Shown piece by piece: positions 42,281-54,107 of a DNA stretch of 64,000 nt (position 1 is its first letter; each line of letters starts with the position of its first letter). The position numbers and the translations under genes are program-made. The DNA is from Microbacterium sp. RU1D (GTDB lineage: Bacteria; Actinomycetota; Actinomycetes; Actinomycetales; Microbacteriaceae): assembly GCF_900156435.1 (NCBI RefSeq), contig NZ_FTPQ01000001.1, positions 1,550,001-1,614,000 of the forward strand, read 5' to 3'. A model generated the notes under the pieces. The model was given only the letters and a program-made list of their open reading frames with translations. It ran no database searches and was not told the DNA's origin.

Positions 42281-43912
42281 ATGGCAGATCTCTCTATCAG
42301 CCCCGACGTCATTCGTGACGCGCTGAAGGACTTCGTCACCGCCTACGAGCCCACCGGCGCCGCGGCGACCGAGGTCGGCGCCGTCGTCGACGCGGCCGAC
42401 GGCATCGCTCACGTCGAGGGCCTTCCGGGTGTCATGGCCAACGAGCTCATCCGCTTCGCGGACGGCACGCTCGGCCTCGCCCAGAACCTCGACGAGAACG
42501 AGGTCGGTGTCGTCGTGCTCGGCGAGTTCTCCGGCATCGAGGAGGGCCAGAGCGTCACCCGCACGGGCGAGGTGCTCTCGGTCGGCGTCGGCGAGGGCTA
42601 TCTCGGTCGCGTCGTCGACCCGCTGGGCAACCCCATCGACGGTCTCGGTGAGATCGCGACGACCGGCCGCCGCGCGCTCGAGCTCCAGGCCCCGGGCGTC
42701 ATGCAGCGCAAGAGCGTGCACGAGCCGCTGCAGACGGGCATCAAGGCGATCGACGCCATGATCCCGGTCGGTCGCGGACAGCGTCAGCTGATCATCGGTG
42801 ACCGCCAGACCGGCAAGACCGCCATCGCCATCGACACGATCATCAACCAGAAGGCGAACTGGGAGACGGGCGACGTCAACAAGCAGGTGCGCTGCATCTA
42901 CGTCGCGATCGGCCAGAAGGGCTCGACCATCGCTTCGGTGAAGGGCGCCCTCGAGGACGCGGGCGCGATGGATTACACCACCATCGTCGCGGCCCCCGCC
43001 TCCGACCCCGCGGGCTTCAAGTACCTCGCCCCCTACACCGGCTCGGCCATCGGCCAGCACTGGATGTACGAGGGCAAGCACGTCCTCATCATCTTCGACG
43101 ACCTGTCGAAGCAGGCCGAGGCTTACCGCGCCGTGTCGCTGCTCCTGCGCCGTCCGCCGGGCCGCGAGGCGTACCCCGGCGACGTGTTCTACCTGCACTC
43201 GCGTCTGCTCGAGCGTTGCGCGAAGCTGTCCGACGAGCTCGGTGCCGGCTCGATGACGGGTCTGCCCATCATCGAGACGAAGGCCAACGACGTCTCGGCG
43301 TACATCCCGACCAACGTGATCTCGATCACCGACGGCCAGATCTTCCTGCAGTCCGACCTGTTCAACGCCAACCAGCGTCCTGCGGTCGACGTGGGTATCT
43401 CGGTCTCGCGCGTCGGTGGTGACGCTCAGGTGAAGTCGATCAAGAAGGTCTCCGGCACGCTCAAGCTCGAACTCGCGCAGTACCGTTCGCTCGAGGCCTT
43501 CGCGATGTTCGCGAGCGACCTCGACGCGGCCTCGCGTCGTCAGCTCGCCCGTGGTGCGCGCCTGACCGAGCTGCTCAAGCAGCCGCAGTACTCGCCGTAC
43601 CCCGTCGAGGAGCAGGTCGTCTCGATCTGGGCCGGCACCAACGGCAAGCTCGACGCGGTCGAGGTCTCCGACGTGCTGCGCTTCGAGCGCGAGCTGCTCG
43701 ACTACCTGCGGCGCAACTCGACCGTGCTCGACACGCTCCGCGAGACCAACGTGCTCGGCGACGACACGCTCGCCGAGCTCGAGCAGAAGATCGACGCGTT
43801 CGCGAAGGAGTTCCAGCCCGGCAAGGACCAGAGCGTCGTCGGCGCCGAGAAGGTCGATGCCGCCGAGGCGGAGGACGTCAACCAGGAGCGGATCGTCAAG
43901 GGCCGTCGCTGA
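42281..43912 (+). CDS. atpA: ATP synthase F1 subunit alpha
   Basis: A 543-residue non-catalytic nucleotide-binding subunit. The P-loop is GDRQTGKTA (about residue 170), [12 protein letters not shown] follows, and the Arg finger segment is in [16 protein letters not shown] 42281 has GAAGGAAG upstream. The reverse strand over this gene is open for 950 codons, which is a composition effect. Confidence 0.98.
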   Translation: MADLSISPDVIRDALKDFVTAYEPTGAAATEVGAVVDAADGIAHVEGLPGVMANELIRFADGTLGLAQNLDENEVGVVVLGEFSGIEEGQSVTRTGEVLSVGVGEGYLGRVVDPLGNPIDGLGEIATTGRRALELQAPGVMQRKSVHEPLQTGIKAIDAMIPVGRGQRQLIIGDRQTGKTAIAIDTIINQKANWETGDVNKQVRCIYVAIGQKGSTIASVKGALEDAGAMDYTTIVAAPASDPAGFKYLAPYTGSAIGQHWMYEGKHVLIIFDDLSKQAEAYRAVSLLLRRPPGREAYPGDVFYLHSRLLERCAKLSDELGAGSMTGLPIIETKANDVSAYIPTNVISITDGQIFLQSDLFNANQRPAVDVGISVSRVGGDAQVKSIKKVSGTLKLELAQYRSLEAFAMFASDLDAASRRQLARGARLTELLKQPQYSPYPVEEQVVSIWAGTNGKLDAVEVSDVLRFERELLDYLRRNSTVLDTLRETNVLGDDTLAELEQKIDAFAKEFQPGKDQSVVGAEKVDAAEAEDVNQERIVKGRR

Positions 43913-43936
43913 CAGCGACGACACGAGAACGGAATC

Positions 43937-46310
<2,374 letters not shown>

Positions 46311-46311
46311 C

Positions 46312-46572
46312 ATGTCGTTGCGCGTGAGCCTGGTGTCGGCGGACGCCGAGGTGTGGACGGGGGAGGCCTCGCTCGTCGTGGCCAAGACCGTCGAGGGTGA
46401 GATCGGCTTCATGCAGGGGCATGAGCCGGTGCTCGCGATCCTCGCCCAGGGCGAGGTGCGCATCACCCGCGCCGACGGCACGAAGGTCCTGGCCAACGCG
46501 GAGGACGGCTTCCTGTCGATGGCGAACGACGAAGTCACGATCGTCGCCGGGAACGCCGCCCTCGTCTCCTGA
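46312..46572 (+). CDS. atpC: ATP synthase F1 subunit epsilon (short form)
   Basis: An 86-residue subunit consisting only of the N-terminal beta-sandwich (RVSLVSADAEVWTGEA, then GEIGFMQGHEPVLAIL). The C-terminal helical hairpin that inhibits the enzyme in other bacteria is absent, as in several actinobacteria, so this form of self-inhibition is not available. It starts 1 nt after the atpD stop. Confidence 0.94.
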   Translation: MSLRVSLVSADAEVWTGEASLVVAKTVEGEIGFMQGHEPVLAILAQGEVRITRADGTKVLANAEDGFLSMANDEVTIVAGNAALVS

Positions 46573-46585
46573 CGCTGTTCCTCCA

Positions 46586-46622
46586 CCGACGCGCGTCGCC
46601 CCATGCGGGCGGCGCGCGTCGG
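46586..46622 (+). terminator. atp operon terminator hairpin
   Basis: CCGACGCGCGTCGCCC pairs with GGGCGGCGCGCGTCGG over 16 bp (one wobble), followed by TCGTTTCC. It lies 14 nt after atpC. Confidence 0.75.
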
Positions 46623-46642
46623 TCGTTTCCCCGAGAGATCCC

Positions 46643-47395
46643 ATGCTCGTCCTCCTCCCTCCGTCCGAGACGAAGCGTCCGGGCGGTGACGGTGCACCGC
46701 TTTCGCTCGCGTCGCTGTGGTCCCCGTCGCTGCGCGCCCCGCGCGAGGCCGTCGTCGACGCGCTCGTCGCGCTCAGCGCCGACCAGGAGACCGCCGCGCG
46801 CGTGCTCAAGCTGAGCCCCAAACGGCGACACGAGATCGCCGACAACGCGGCGCTGCGGACCGCTCCCAGCCTCCCGGCGGTGGACCGCTACACGGGAGTG
46901 CTGTTCGACGCCCTCGACGCGGGCGGGCTCGGCGCGTCGGAGCGCTCCTGGCTCGCCGAGCATGTCGTCATCCACTCCGCCCCGTTCGGACCCCTCGGCG
47001 CGCTCGACCCGATCCCGGCGTACCGACTGGCCGCGGGAACGTCCCTCCCCGGACTCCCGCCCCTGCGGCGCGTATGGGCGGATGCCGTGAGCTCGGCCCT
47101 CGACACGGCCCGCCCGTCGTTCGTGCTCGATCTCCGGTCCGAGGCGTACGCCGCTCTCGGGCCGGTGCCCCCGGGGATCGACGCAGCGTACGTGCGCATC
47201 GTGACCGCCAGCGGCGACGGGGGAGAGGTGCGCGCTTTGAACCACTTCAACAAACATGCGAAGGGCGACCTCGTCCGAGCACTCGCACAGACCGCTGCGG
47301 AGGTGACCACCGCCGACGGTTTCCGCGGGTGGGCGGATGCGAACGGCTGGACCGTGCGGGTCGCAGGCGACCGGGAGCTGTTCGTCGTGGTGTGA
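46643..47395 (+). CDS. yaaA: YaaA family peroxide stress protein
   Basis: A 250-residue UPF0246/DUF328 protein. It starts MLVLLPPSETKRPGGDG, and carries RYTGVLFDALDA, DPIPAYRLAAG, DLRSEAYAAL and the C-terminal LNHFNKHAKGDLVRAL, all standard for the family. In E. coli YaaA lowers free iron and limits hydroxyl-radical damage during peroxide stress. ATG 46643 follows GAGAGA. It lies just behind the atp operon terminator. Confidence 0.9.
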   Translation: MLVLLPPSETKRPGGDGAPLSLASLWSPSLRAPREAVVDALVALSADQETAARVLKLSPKRRHEIADNAALRTAPSLPAVDRYTGVLFDALDAGGLGASERSWLAEHVVIHSAPFGPLGALDPIPAYRLAAGTSLPGLPPLRRVWADAVSSALDTARPSFVLDLRSEAYAALGPVPPGIDAAYVRIVTASGDGGEVRALNHFNKHAKGDLVRALAQTAAEVTTADGFRGWADANGWTVRVAGDRELFVVV

Positions 47396-47437
47396 GACTT
47401 TCGGGCGTGGGGGATTTCAGCGAACACACAGGTTCGC

Positions 47438-47443
47438 TACCAT
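47438..47443 (+). promoter_or_regulatory. -10 element TACCAT
   Basis: TACCAT lies 61 nt before GTG 47505, in the gap after yaaA. Support is the TAnnnT pattern only. Confidence 0.3.
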
Positions 47444-47504
47444 GACACGCGCGGGAGACACCCGCCGGCTCGCGACATCGTGCGGGCCGCTCGAGAGGAT
47501 CGAC

Positions 47505-48194
47505 GTGAACATCATCAATCTCGCTTACTCCGACTATGGGACGACCAGTGCCGGCGAGGCGGCATTCCTGGCCGTCGCGTATCTCTTCATCTTCCTGTTC
47601 GCCATCGCCGGGTACCTCATCAGCTCCTTCCTGCTGATGAAGGTCTTCGAAAAGGCCGGTGTCCAGGGCAAATGGCGTGCCTGGGTCCCGGTGTACAACA
47701 GCCTCGTCTACGCCAAGCTGGGCGACTTCTCGCCGTGGGTCCTTCTGGGCCTGGCCGTGGCCTCGGCCATTCCGATCCTGAACTTCCTCGCCGGTATCGC
47801 GATCGTCGTCGCACTGGTCATGATCTCGTACCGCGTGGCCGCCAAGTTCGGGCGCGACTGGCCCATCCTGCTGCTGTTCATCCTCGGACCGCTCGGTCAG
47901 TGGATCTTCCTCGGCATCCTGGGCTTCAGCAGCAACCGCTGGAACCCCGCTGCCGCGTCGCCGTCGCCGTGGGGCTCGTCGTTCCTCGCCGACAAGACGT
48001 TCTGGAACGGCATCCCCGCCCAGCCCGCGCAGAACGTGCAGGGGCAGAACGGCGGCGGATACGGCGCACCCGTCGCCCCGCCTGCGCAGGGCTACGCGCC
48101 CCCGGCCGCTCCCGGGTACGCTCCGCCGCAGACGCCGCCCGCTGCGGGCACCACGCCGCCGCCGCCGGCACCCCCGGCAGGTCCCCAGGTCTGA
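47505..48194 (+). CDS. DUF5684 family membrane protein with Pro-rich tail
   Basis: A 229-residue protein. Four or five hydrophobic helices include the DUF5684 core AGVQGKWRAWVPVYNSLVYAK, written here as AGVQGKWRAWVPVYN, with PWVLLGLAVASAIPILN and AAKFGRDW. The last 65 residues are a repetitive Pro/Ala/Gly/Tyr tail (GYAPPAAPGYAPP). GTG 47505 has GAGAGGA at 6 nt. It is a paralogue of the gene at 15215, which lacks the tail. The function is unknown. Confidence 0.78.
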   Translation: MNIINLAYSDYGTTSAGEAAFLAVAYLFIFLFAIAGYLISSFLLMKVFEKAGVQGKWRAWVPVYNSLVYAKLGDFSPWVLLGLAVASAIPILNFLAGIAIVVALVMISYRVAAKFGRDWPILLLFILGPLGQWIFLGILGFSSNRWNPAAASPSPWGSSFLADKTFWNGIPAQPAQNVQGQNGGGYGAPVAPPAQGYAPPAAPGYAPPQTPPAAGTTPPPPAPPAGPQV

Positions 48195-48211
48195 GCACCG
48201 CTCCGCCCATC

Positions 48212-48245
48212 GCATGAGCTCCCCGTCGTGGCGGGGAGCTCATGC
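48212..48245 (+). terminator. Terminator hairpin
   Basis: GCATGAGCTCCCCG pairs perfectly over 14 bp with CGGGGAGCTCATGC around a 6-nt loop, 17 nt after the stop. Confidence 0.8.
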
Positions 48246-48257
48246 TCGTTCCGGGGA

Positions 48258-48263
48258 TAGCGT
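48258..48263 (+). promoter_or_regulatory. -10 element TAGCGT
   Basis: TAGCGT ends 6 nt before ATG 48270, a leaderless geometry. GGAGG also lies directly before the ATG, so both modes are possible. Confidence 0.4.
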
Positions 48264-48269
48264 GGAGGG

Positions 48270-49250
48270 ATGACCCCTCCTCCTCTCCCGCTTCGCGCTG
48301 TCGGTCGCTCGGGGCTGCGCGTGTCGGCCGTCGGCCTCGGATGCAACAACTTCGGTCGAGCGGGCACGCCGACCGAGACGCCGACCGGAACGAGGGACGT
48401 CCTCGACGCCGCGATCGACGCCGGGGTGACCTTCGTCGACACGGCGGACATCTACGGTCGCTCGTTCGGGCTGTCCGAGACGCTGATGGGGGAGGCGCTC
48501 GAGGGCCGCCGCGACCGGGTCGTGCTCGCGACCAAGTTCGGGCACGCCGACTTCGCGCCGGCGATCGCGGGCGGCTCCAAGGGCTCGCGCGCGCATATCC
48601 GCCGAGCGGTCGAGGACTCGCTGCGACGCCTGCGCACCGACTGGATCGACCTGTACCAGCTGCACACGCCCGACCCGGAGACGCCGATCGACGAGACGCT
48701 CGACGCGCTCGCGGATCTCGTGCGCGAGGGCAAGGTGCGTTACATCGGCCACTCGAACTTCTCAGGGTGGCAGATCGCCGAGGCGGATGCCGCGGCCTCG
48801 GGCGTGCGCTTCGTGTCGGCGCAGAATCAGTACAGCCTCCTGGCCCGGGCGGCCGAGCGGGAGGTGCTCCCGGCAGCCCGGCGCTTCGGTCTCGGTTTCC
48901 TGCCCTTCTTCCCGCTGCACAACGGGCTGCTCACCGGCAAGTTCACGCGCGAGGGCGGTCCCGACGACAGTCGCATCATGCGTCAGCGGCCGCACCTGTG
49001 GCGCGACGCTCCCTGGGACGCTCTCGAGCGCTACCAGGACTTCTGCGACGCCCGCGGCATCTCGATGCTCGAGGCCACCTTCGGGTGGTTCCTCGCCAAC
49101 CCGCTCGTCTCCAGCGTCATCGCCGGGGCGACCAGCGCCGCGCAGGTGCGGGCGAATGCCGCCGCCGCCACCGCGTGGTCGCCGAGCGCTGCGGACATCG
49201 CCGAGCTCGATGGCATCCTGAGTCTGCCGGCTGACCCGGCGGCGGGATGA
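48270..49250 (+). CDS. Aldo/keto reductase
   Basis: A 326-residue NADPH-dependent oxidoreductase of the (beta/alpha)8 type. The catalytic tetrad is visible as Asp and Tyr in DTADIYG, Lys in VLATKFG and His in YQLHTPD. GLGCNNFGRAG and VRYIGHSNFSGWQI are family marks. It is closest in pattern to the AKR branch related to potassium-channel beta subunits and YajO/Tas-like enzymes. The substrate cannot be told. Confidence 0.9.
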   Translation: MTPPPLPLRAVGRSGLRVSAVGLGCNNFGRAGTPTETPTGTRDVLDAAIDAGVTFVDTADIYGRSFGLSETLMGEALEGRRDRVVLATKFGHADFAPAIAGGSKGSRAHIRRAVEDSLRRLRTDWIDLYQLHTPDPETPIDETLDALADLVREGKVRYIGHSNFSGWQIAEADAAASGVRFVSAQNQYSLLARAAEREVLPAARRFGLGFLPFFPLHNGLLTGKFTREGGPDDSRIMRQRPHLWRDAPWDALERYQDFCDARGISMLEATFGWFLANPLVSSVIAGATSAAQVRANAAAATAWSPSAADIAELDGILSLPADPAAG

Positions 49251-49308
49251 ATGCGGCACGGGGGATGCACCACGGCGGCGCGTCCGCGGTCGACGCCCTC
49301 GGGTCGAC

Positions 49309-49314
49309 TAGGAT
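49309..49314 (+). promoter_or_regulatory. -10 element TAGGAT
   Basis: TAGGAT lies 54 nt before GTG 49369; CCGGAGGA stands between them near the start. Confidence 0.4.
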
Positions 49315-49368
49315 GACAGGGCCGCGCGGTTCCGCCGGCGCAGCTGTCGGCCAACCGGAGGATCATTC

Positions 49369-50142
49369 GTGCCCGAGGTGACCACCTACACGCGCACCGT
49401 CTCCCTGGGAGACGGCGCCCTCGAGCTCCGGTGGGCGGCCAGCACCGACACCGGGCGTCGTCGCGAAGTCAATCAGGACGCGGTGCTCGCGGACTACCCC
49501 CTCTTCGTCGTCGCCGACGGGATGGGCGGCCACCTCGGCGGCGAGATCGCCAGTGCCAGCACCGTCGAACGCCTTCGGGCCGTCGTCGAGGCGGGGACAG
49601 TGTCGACGAAGAACATCGAGAAGGCCCTCTCGCGCGCGGTGAAGGACATCGTCGCTCACCCCGAGACGACCGACGAGGGCACGGGCACCACGCTCACCGG
49701 GCTCTACCTCGAGACGCACACCGACGAGCCGCACTGGGTCACGCTCAACATCGGCGATTCTCGCGTGTATCTCCTGCGCGACGGGGAGATCGTGCAGGTC
49801 ACGACCGACCACTCGGTCGTACAGGAGCTCATCGCCGCGGGCCGTCTGAGCCCGGAAGAGGCGGAGAATCACCCGTACGGCAACGTCATCACCCGCGCCG
49901 TCGGGCCGAGCGACAGCGTCAAGCCGGACTACCTGCGCCTCGACGTCCTCGACGGCGACCGCTTCGTGATCTGCTCCGACGGGCTCACGAAGGAGCTCAC
50001 CGATTTCGGCATCCGTCACTTCCTCGAAGCGAACGCCGACCCCGCTGCGGCCGTCGACGCGATGATGGCGGCGGCGCTCGAGAACGGCGGACGCGACAAC
50101 ATCACCATCGTCGTCCTCGACGTCGAGCGTCGCTCCGCCTGA
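49369..50142 (+). CDS. PP2C-type protein phosphatase
   Basis: A 257-residue metal-dependent Ser/Thr phosphatase. NQDAVL, VADGMGGHLGGEIAS, the GTGTTLTGL strand, NIGDSRVYLLRDG, CSDGLTKEL and GRDNITIVVLD are the ordered PP2C motifs with the metal-binding Asp residues. There is no membrane segment. It may reverse phosphorylation by the kinase at 17405, but the two genes are 32 kb apart. GTG 49369 follows GGAGGA. Confidence 0.92.
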   Translation: MPEVTTYTRTVSLGDGALELRWAASTDTGRRREVNQDAVLADYPLFVVADGMGGHLGGEIASASTVERLRAVVEAGTVSTKNIEKALSRAVKDIVAHPETTDEGTGTTLTGLYLETHTDEPHWVTLNIGDSRVYLLRDGEIVQVTTDHSVVQELIAAGRLSPEEAENHPYGNVITRAVGPSDSVKPDYLRLDVLDGDRFVICSDGLTKELTDFGIRHFLEANADPAAAVDAMMAAALENGGRDNITIVVLDVERRSA

Positions 50143-50152
50143 GAATCTCCTC

Positions 50153-50182
50153 TTGACCGCGGCTGGCCGCGGATTCTACGTT
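50153..50182 (+). promoter_or_regulatory. Promoter of the APC permease gene
   Basis: TTGACC (50153-50158) and TACGTT (50177-50182) are 18 nt apart, and the -10 box ends 6 nt before ATG 50189. A leaderless mRNA is expected; there is no Shine-Dalgarno sequence. Confidence 0.55.
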
Positions 50183-50188
50183 CGGCAT

Positions 50189-51721
50189 ATGACCTCCGCA
50201 CCCGAACGGACGGCCGGCAAAGGCCTGGCCAGTGGGACGCTGGGGCTGTGGGGCTCGACCGTCATCGGTCTGGCATCCACCGCTCCCGTCTATTCGCTCG
50301 TCGCCACGCTGGGCTTCGTCGTCCTCGCCGTGGGGGCGCAGGCGCCCATCGCGTTCGTCGTCGCCTTCGTGCCGATGCTCTTCATCGCCTTCGCCTACCG
50401 CGAGCTGAACAACGAGATCCCCGACTGCGGGACCACGTTCACCTGGGGGACCAAGGCTTTCGGGCCGTGGATCGGCTGGATGGGCGGCTGGGGCGTCGCC
50501 GTGGCCGGGATGGTGGTGCTCGCCAACCTCTCGCAGATCGCCGGCATCTACCTGTGGTCGCTCATCGGAGACGGCTCGCTCGCCGAGAACGTCCCTCTCG
50601 TGACCGCCACCGGCGTCGCGTTCATCGCCGCGATGACTTACGTGAGCTACCGCGGCGTCGAGATCGGCGAGCGGATCCAGAACGTTCTCTTGGCCGTGCA
50701 GTACCTCGTGCTCGCGCTGTTCGTCGTGCTCGCCCTCTGGAAGTTCTTCGACGGGACGGCCCCGAACCCGACGCCGTTCGACATCGCGTGGTTCAACCCG
50801 CTCGGGTTCACCGACTGGAGCGGTTTCACCGAGGCCGTGCTGCTCGCGCTCTTCATCTACTGGGGGTGGGATACCTGCCTCGCGCTGAACGAGGAGACCA
50901 AAGACCCCAAGCGCATCCCCGGACGAGCGGCGCTGCTGACCACTGTCATTTTGCTCGGTACGTACGTGACGGTCACCGTCGCCGCAATGATGTACGCCGG
51001 GGTGGGGGAGGACGGTGCGGGCCTGGCCAACCCCGACAACGCCGACGACGTGTTCCTGGCGCTCAAGGACGGCTTGTTCGGGCCGTTCGGCTGGGTGCTC
51101 ATCGTCGCCGTGCTCATCTCGGCCGTGTCGTCCACCCAGACCACGATCCTGCCCACCGCCCGCGGCACGCTGGCGATGGCCGCGTACAAAGCGCTGCCCG
51201 AGCGGTTCCGCTCGGTGCACCCGCGCTACAAGACGCCGTCGTTCTCGACCCTCGTCATGGGTATCGTCGCGAGCGTCTACTACGTCGGCATGACGCTCAT
51301 CAGCGACAACATCCTGCAGGACTCGATCCTGTCGCTGGGCCTCGCGATCGCGTTCTACTACGCCATGACCGGGTACGCGTGCGTCTGGTACTACCGCCGC
51401 GAACTCTTGGCCTCGGGCAAGAACCTCGTGTACCGCGGCATCCTGCCGCTTCTCGGCGCGCTCATGCTGACCTACGCCTTCGTACAGTCGGCGATCGACA
51501 TGTACGACCCCGAGTACGGCAACACGGTGCTGCTCGGGGTGGGCGGTACGTTCGTCGTCGGTATCGGGGCCCTCGCCATCGGTGTCGTGCTGATGGTGGT
51601 GTGGTTCGCCCTCCCAGGATCGAAGCCGTTCTTCCGCGGCGAGAGCCTCAACCGCGAGACCGAGGTGCTCGTCCCCGACGAGCCGATCGCCTACCCGCGA
51701 TCCGTCGACGGCGGGATCTGA
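50189..51721 (+). CDS. APC superfamily amino acid permease
   Basis: A 510-residue transporter with about twelve helices. GSTVIGLASTAPVYSL near the N-terminus and FRELNNEIPDCGTTF, read here as YRELNNEIPDCGTTFTWG, match the APC/LAT-type amino acid permeases; the eighth-helix region has NEETKDPKRIPGRAALL. The substrate is not evident. The frame is open 36 nt further, but the promoter position favours ATG 50189. It is convergent with the asparaginase gene. Confidence 0.88.
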   Translation: MTSAPERTAGKGLASGTLGLWGSTVIGLASTAPVYSLVATLGFVVLAVGAQAPIAFVVAFVPMLFIAFAYRELNNEIPDCGTTFTWGTKAFGPWIGWMGGWGVAVAGMVVLANLSQIAGIYLWSLIGDGSLAENVPLVTATGVAFIAAMTYVSYRGVEIGERIQNVLLAVQYLVLALFVVLALWKFFDGTAPNPTPFDIAWFNPLGFTDWSGFTEAVLLALFIYWGWDTCLALNEETKDPKRIPGRAALLTTVILLGTYVTVTVAAMMYAGVGEDGAGLANPDNADDVFLALKDGLFGPFGWVLIVAVLISAVSSTQTTILPTARGTLAMAAYKALPERFRSVHPRYKTPSFSTLVMGIVASVYYVGMTLISDNILQDSILSLGLAIAFYYAMTGYACVWYYRRELLASGKNLVYRGILPLLGALMLTYAFVQSAIDMYDPEYGNTVLLGVGGTFVVGIGALAIGVVLMVVWFALPGSKPFFRGESLNRETEVLVPDEPIAYPRSVDGGI

Positions 51722-51799
51722 GCGCTCTCAACCTGCCTGAGGGGTCGGGGGATGCCGGCAACCGGCGCCGGTACCGGTGCGGGCAGGCGCCCCGAGGGG

Positions 51800-52783
51800 T
51801 TAGACGACGGCGCGGATCGAGCCGACGACACCGCCGCCGCCCGACACCGTCAGCGGCAGGAGCGCGAGCGTTTCGGAAACCGCCTCGGCGGGAAGGGCGC
51901 CCGCGCGCTCGAGCAGGCGCAGGGCCACGGCCCAGCCCGCGCGGTTGGATCCGTCGAGCATCTTCAGGGCGACGGTCGTGCCGTCGGGCGCCGTCATCAC
52001 CTGGACGCCCTCGGCGCCCATCTTGGAGAAGACGCCGAGGCGTTCGATCACGAGCGTGTCGGGACGACCCGGCCCGTCGATCGTCCAGGGGTGCTCCTTG
52101 ACGGCGCGCACGAGTGCGCCGGCGCTGCGGTGCAGGGCGAAGGGCGAACGCTCCGACGACGTGGCGATGCGCTGGATCGCCCGCGCGAGACCGACCAGGC
52201 TCATCGCGTAGACGGGGGCCCCGCAGCCGTCGATCGCCGTGGTGGTCATGCGTTCGCCGACGAGGCGCTCGAGCACCTCGCGGATGTGCACCTGCAGGGG
52301 ATGCTGGGGGTCGAGGTAGTCGGCGGTCGACCAGCCGTTGGCCACGCACGTCAGCAGCATCGCGGCGTGCTTGCCCGAGCAGTTCATCCGGAGCGCGGAG
52401 GGGGCGCCGTGATCGCGCACGAGCTCGTCGCGCGAGGCGGTGTCGGTGGGCCAGGCGGCGGGGCAGCCCAGGTCGTCTTCGGTGAGTCCGGCCGACTGCA
52501 GGATGTCGCGCGCCAGCTCGGCGTGGCGGTCGGTGCCGCAGTGGCTGGCCATGGAGATCGCGAGACGCTCGCCCGCGAGGTCCGCACCCGCGGACAGGCA
52601 CGCCAGGGCCTGCAGGGGCTTCATGCTCGAACGCGGGAGGAACGCCGCCGTCGTCTCGCCCAGGGTGAGCGTCTCGGTGCCGTCGGGTGCGAGCACGACG
52701 GCGACGCCGAAGTGACGGGATTCGACGAAGCCGTTGCGGTCGACGACGGCGAGTTCGACGGAGGCGGGAGGCGTGGTGGGCAT
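51800..52783 (-). CDS. L-asparaginase II family protein (Rhizobium-type)
   Basis: A 327-residue protein. SSMKPLQALACL carries the Ser-Lys pair of the class 3 (Rhizobium etli type) asparaginases; ISMASHCGTDRHAELA, MNCSGKHAAMLL and IDGCGAPVYAMSL are the other conserved blocks, including the zinc-associated Cys. It probably hydrolyses asparagine to aspartate, which would feed the lysine/threonine genes. ATG 52783 is preferred although the frame is open upstream. There is no signal peptide. Confidence 0.88.
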   Translation of the reverse strand: MPTTPPASVELAVVDRNGFVESRHFGVAVVLAPDGTETLTLGETTAAFLPRSSMKPLQALACLSAGADLAGERLAISMASHCGTDRHAELARDILQSAGLTEDDLGCPAAWPTDTASRDELVRDHGAPSALRMNCSGKHAAMLLTCVANGWSTADYLDPQHPLQVHIREVLERLVGERMTTTAIDGCGAPVYAMSLVGLARAIQRIATSSERSPFALHRSAGALVRAVKEHPWTIDGPGRPDTLVIERLGVFSKMGAEGVQVMTAPDGTTVALKMLDGSNRAGWAVALRLLERAGALPAEAVSETLALLPLTVSGGGGVVGSIRAVV

Positions 52784-52918
52784 CCCTTCATCGTATCCCG
52801 CCGGCCCCTTCCCGCCCCGGAGGGGCGGCCGACGCGAGTCGCCAGGATCTGTCGCTCCACGCCGTCCGAAGCGACGATTTCCCGCGACTCGCGCGAGGGG
52901 AGGGGGCAGACTGAGGGG

Positions 52919-53389
52919 ATGAACGGAGAGCATCACTACCGCCTGCGCTCGACCTGGACCGGGGACCGGGGAACGGGGACGAGCGGATACCGCGACTACG
53001 ACCGGTCGGTGACCCTCGAGGTCGACGGCAAGCCCGCGATCGCGGCATCCGCTGACACGCCCTTCCGCGGGGACCGGGCGAAGTGGAATCCCGAGGAGCT
53101 GCTGCTGGCCGCTCTCAGCGAGTGCCACCTGCTGTCGTACCTGCACGCCTGCGTCACGACCGGGGTGGTTGTGACCTCGTACGAGGACGACGCGGCGGGC
53201 ACCATGAAGGAGGACGGCAACAGCGGGGGAGCGTTCACCGAGGTCGTGCTGCACCCGCGGGTGACGGTCGCGGAGGAGTCGATGATCGAAGCCGCCACGG
53301 TGGCCCACCGCCAGGCGCGCGAGTGGTGCTTCATCGCGAACTCGGTCAACTTCCCCGTGCGCCACGAGCCGGTCATCACGGTCGGCTGA
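52919..53389 (+). CDS. OsmC family protein
   Basis: A 156-residue protein. KWNPEELLLAALSECHLLSYLHAC holds the first reactive Cys, given here as LLLAALSECHLLSYLHAC, and AREWCFIANSVNFPV the second, matching the two-Cys peroxidase layout of OsmC/Ohr proteins, which reduce organic hydroperoxides. It starts at ATG 52919 directly after GAGGGG. The Trp-rich N-terminus (STWTGDRGTGTSGY) is typical of an actinobacterial subgroup. It is divergent from the asparaginase gene with 135 nt between. Confidence 0.87.
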   Translation: MNGEHHYRLRSTWTGDRGTGTSGYRDYDRSVTLEVDGKPAIAASADTPFRGDRAKWNPEELLLAALSECHLLSYLHACVTTGVVVTSYEDDAAGTMKEDGNSGGAFTEVVLHPRVTVAEESMIEAATVAHRQAREWCFIANSVNFPVRHEPVITVG

Positions 53390-53462
53390 GCGCACGCGCG
53401 GTGACGGCGCGGCAGATTTCGGCGCGGCCGAGCGCGGCACGGTACGGCACAGGACGGCGTCG

Positions 53463-53468
53463 TACAGT
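53463..53468 (+). promoter_or_regulatory. -10 element TACAGT
   Basis: TACAGT ends 6 nt before ATG 53475, a leaderless geometry. Confidence 0.45.
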
Positions 53469-53474
53469 GAGCGC

Positions 53475-53954
53475 ATGCAGCTCGAACCCGCCCTGCGCCG
53501 CCTCGACCGGATCGCCGGCGGTCGCCAGGCCGATCACCGTGTCGCGGCATCCGGCGATCCGAAGGTGCGACGCGCCTTCCGCGCGATGGCGCTGCTGCTC
53601 GCGGTAGGGTTCGTGCTCGGCGTCGCGACGGTGGTCGTCGCGCTGTGGATGACCGCGAACGGCGACGACGTGGGCTTCGCCGTGTGGATGCGATGCCTCG
53701 TGGTGCTGGCGATCACCACGACGCTGTTCTACTTCCTCTGGCGTGCGCACGCCGGGTGGTACTGGGCCTTCCGGCGGCTGCAGCTGTTCAGCCGCATCTT
53801 CCCCGTGGTGGCGCTCGTGCTGGCGGCCATCCCGGGGCTGTACCCGTTCTGGATGGTCACCGAGCAGATCCTCTTCGCCCTGCTGCTCATCGGCGTCTCG
53901 GACTACCTGCAGTCCGACGCGATGCGCGCGGCATACCCGAAGCCGCAGCGCTGA
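53475..53954 (+). CDS. Hypothetical membrane protein, 159 residues
   Basis: Four hydrophobic segments follow a basic 35-residue N-terminus: AMALLLAVGFVLGVATVVVA, LVVLAITTTLFYFLW, IFPVVALVLAAIPGLY and ILFALLLIGVSDYL. No family is recognised. The C-terminus is short and basic. It stands alone and is followed by an 8-bp hairpin. Confidence 0.65.
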   Translation: MQLEPALRRLDRIAGGRQADHRVAASGDPKVRRAFRAMALLLAVGFVLGVATVVVALWMTANGDDVGFAVWMRCLVVLAITTTLFYFLWRAHAGWYWAFRRLQLFSRIFPVVALVLAAIPGLYPFWMVTEQILFALLLIGVSDYLQSDAMRAAYPKPQR

Positions 53955-53960
53955 GGTCTC

Positions 53961-53974
53961 GGCATCCGGATGCC
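53961..53974. repeat. Perfect 14-bp palindrome of two heptamers
   Basis: GGCATCCGGATGCC consists of the dispersed heptamer in head-to-head arrangement without a spacer, in the intergenic region after the membrane protein gene. Confidence 0.8.
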
Positions 53975-53988
53975 GGGCGGGCGGCGCG

Positions 53989-54010
53989 CGGAGGGGGCCG
54001 GTCCCCTCCG
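53989..54010 (+). terminator. Hairpin terminator of the membrane protein gene
   Basis: CGGAGGGG pairs with CCCCTCCG around the loop GCCGGT. Confidence 0.6.
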
Positions 54011-54057
54011 CGGGCTCAGGGACCTGCGGCCCGCGGGACGGGGCGGGCGGGAACGAC

Positions 54058-54090
54058 GGAACCCCGCCGGCGCAAGGCCGACGGGGTTCC
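54058..54090 (-). terminator. Terminator hairpin after glpK
   Basis: GGAACCCCGCCGGC pairs with GCCGACGGGGTTCC over 14 bp with one mismatch, 18 nt after the glpK stop. Confidence 0.7.
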
Positions 54091-54107
54091 GGTGGTGAAA
54101 GGCGGGA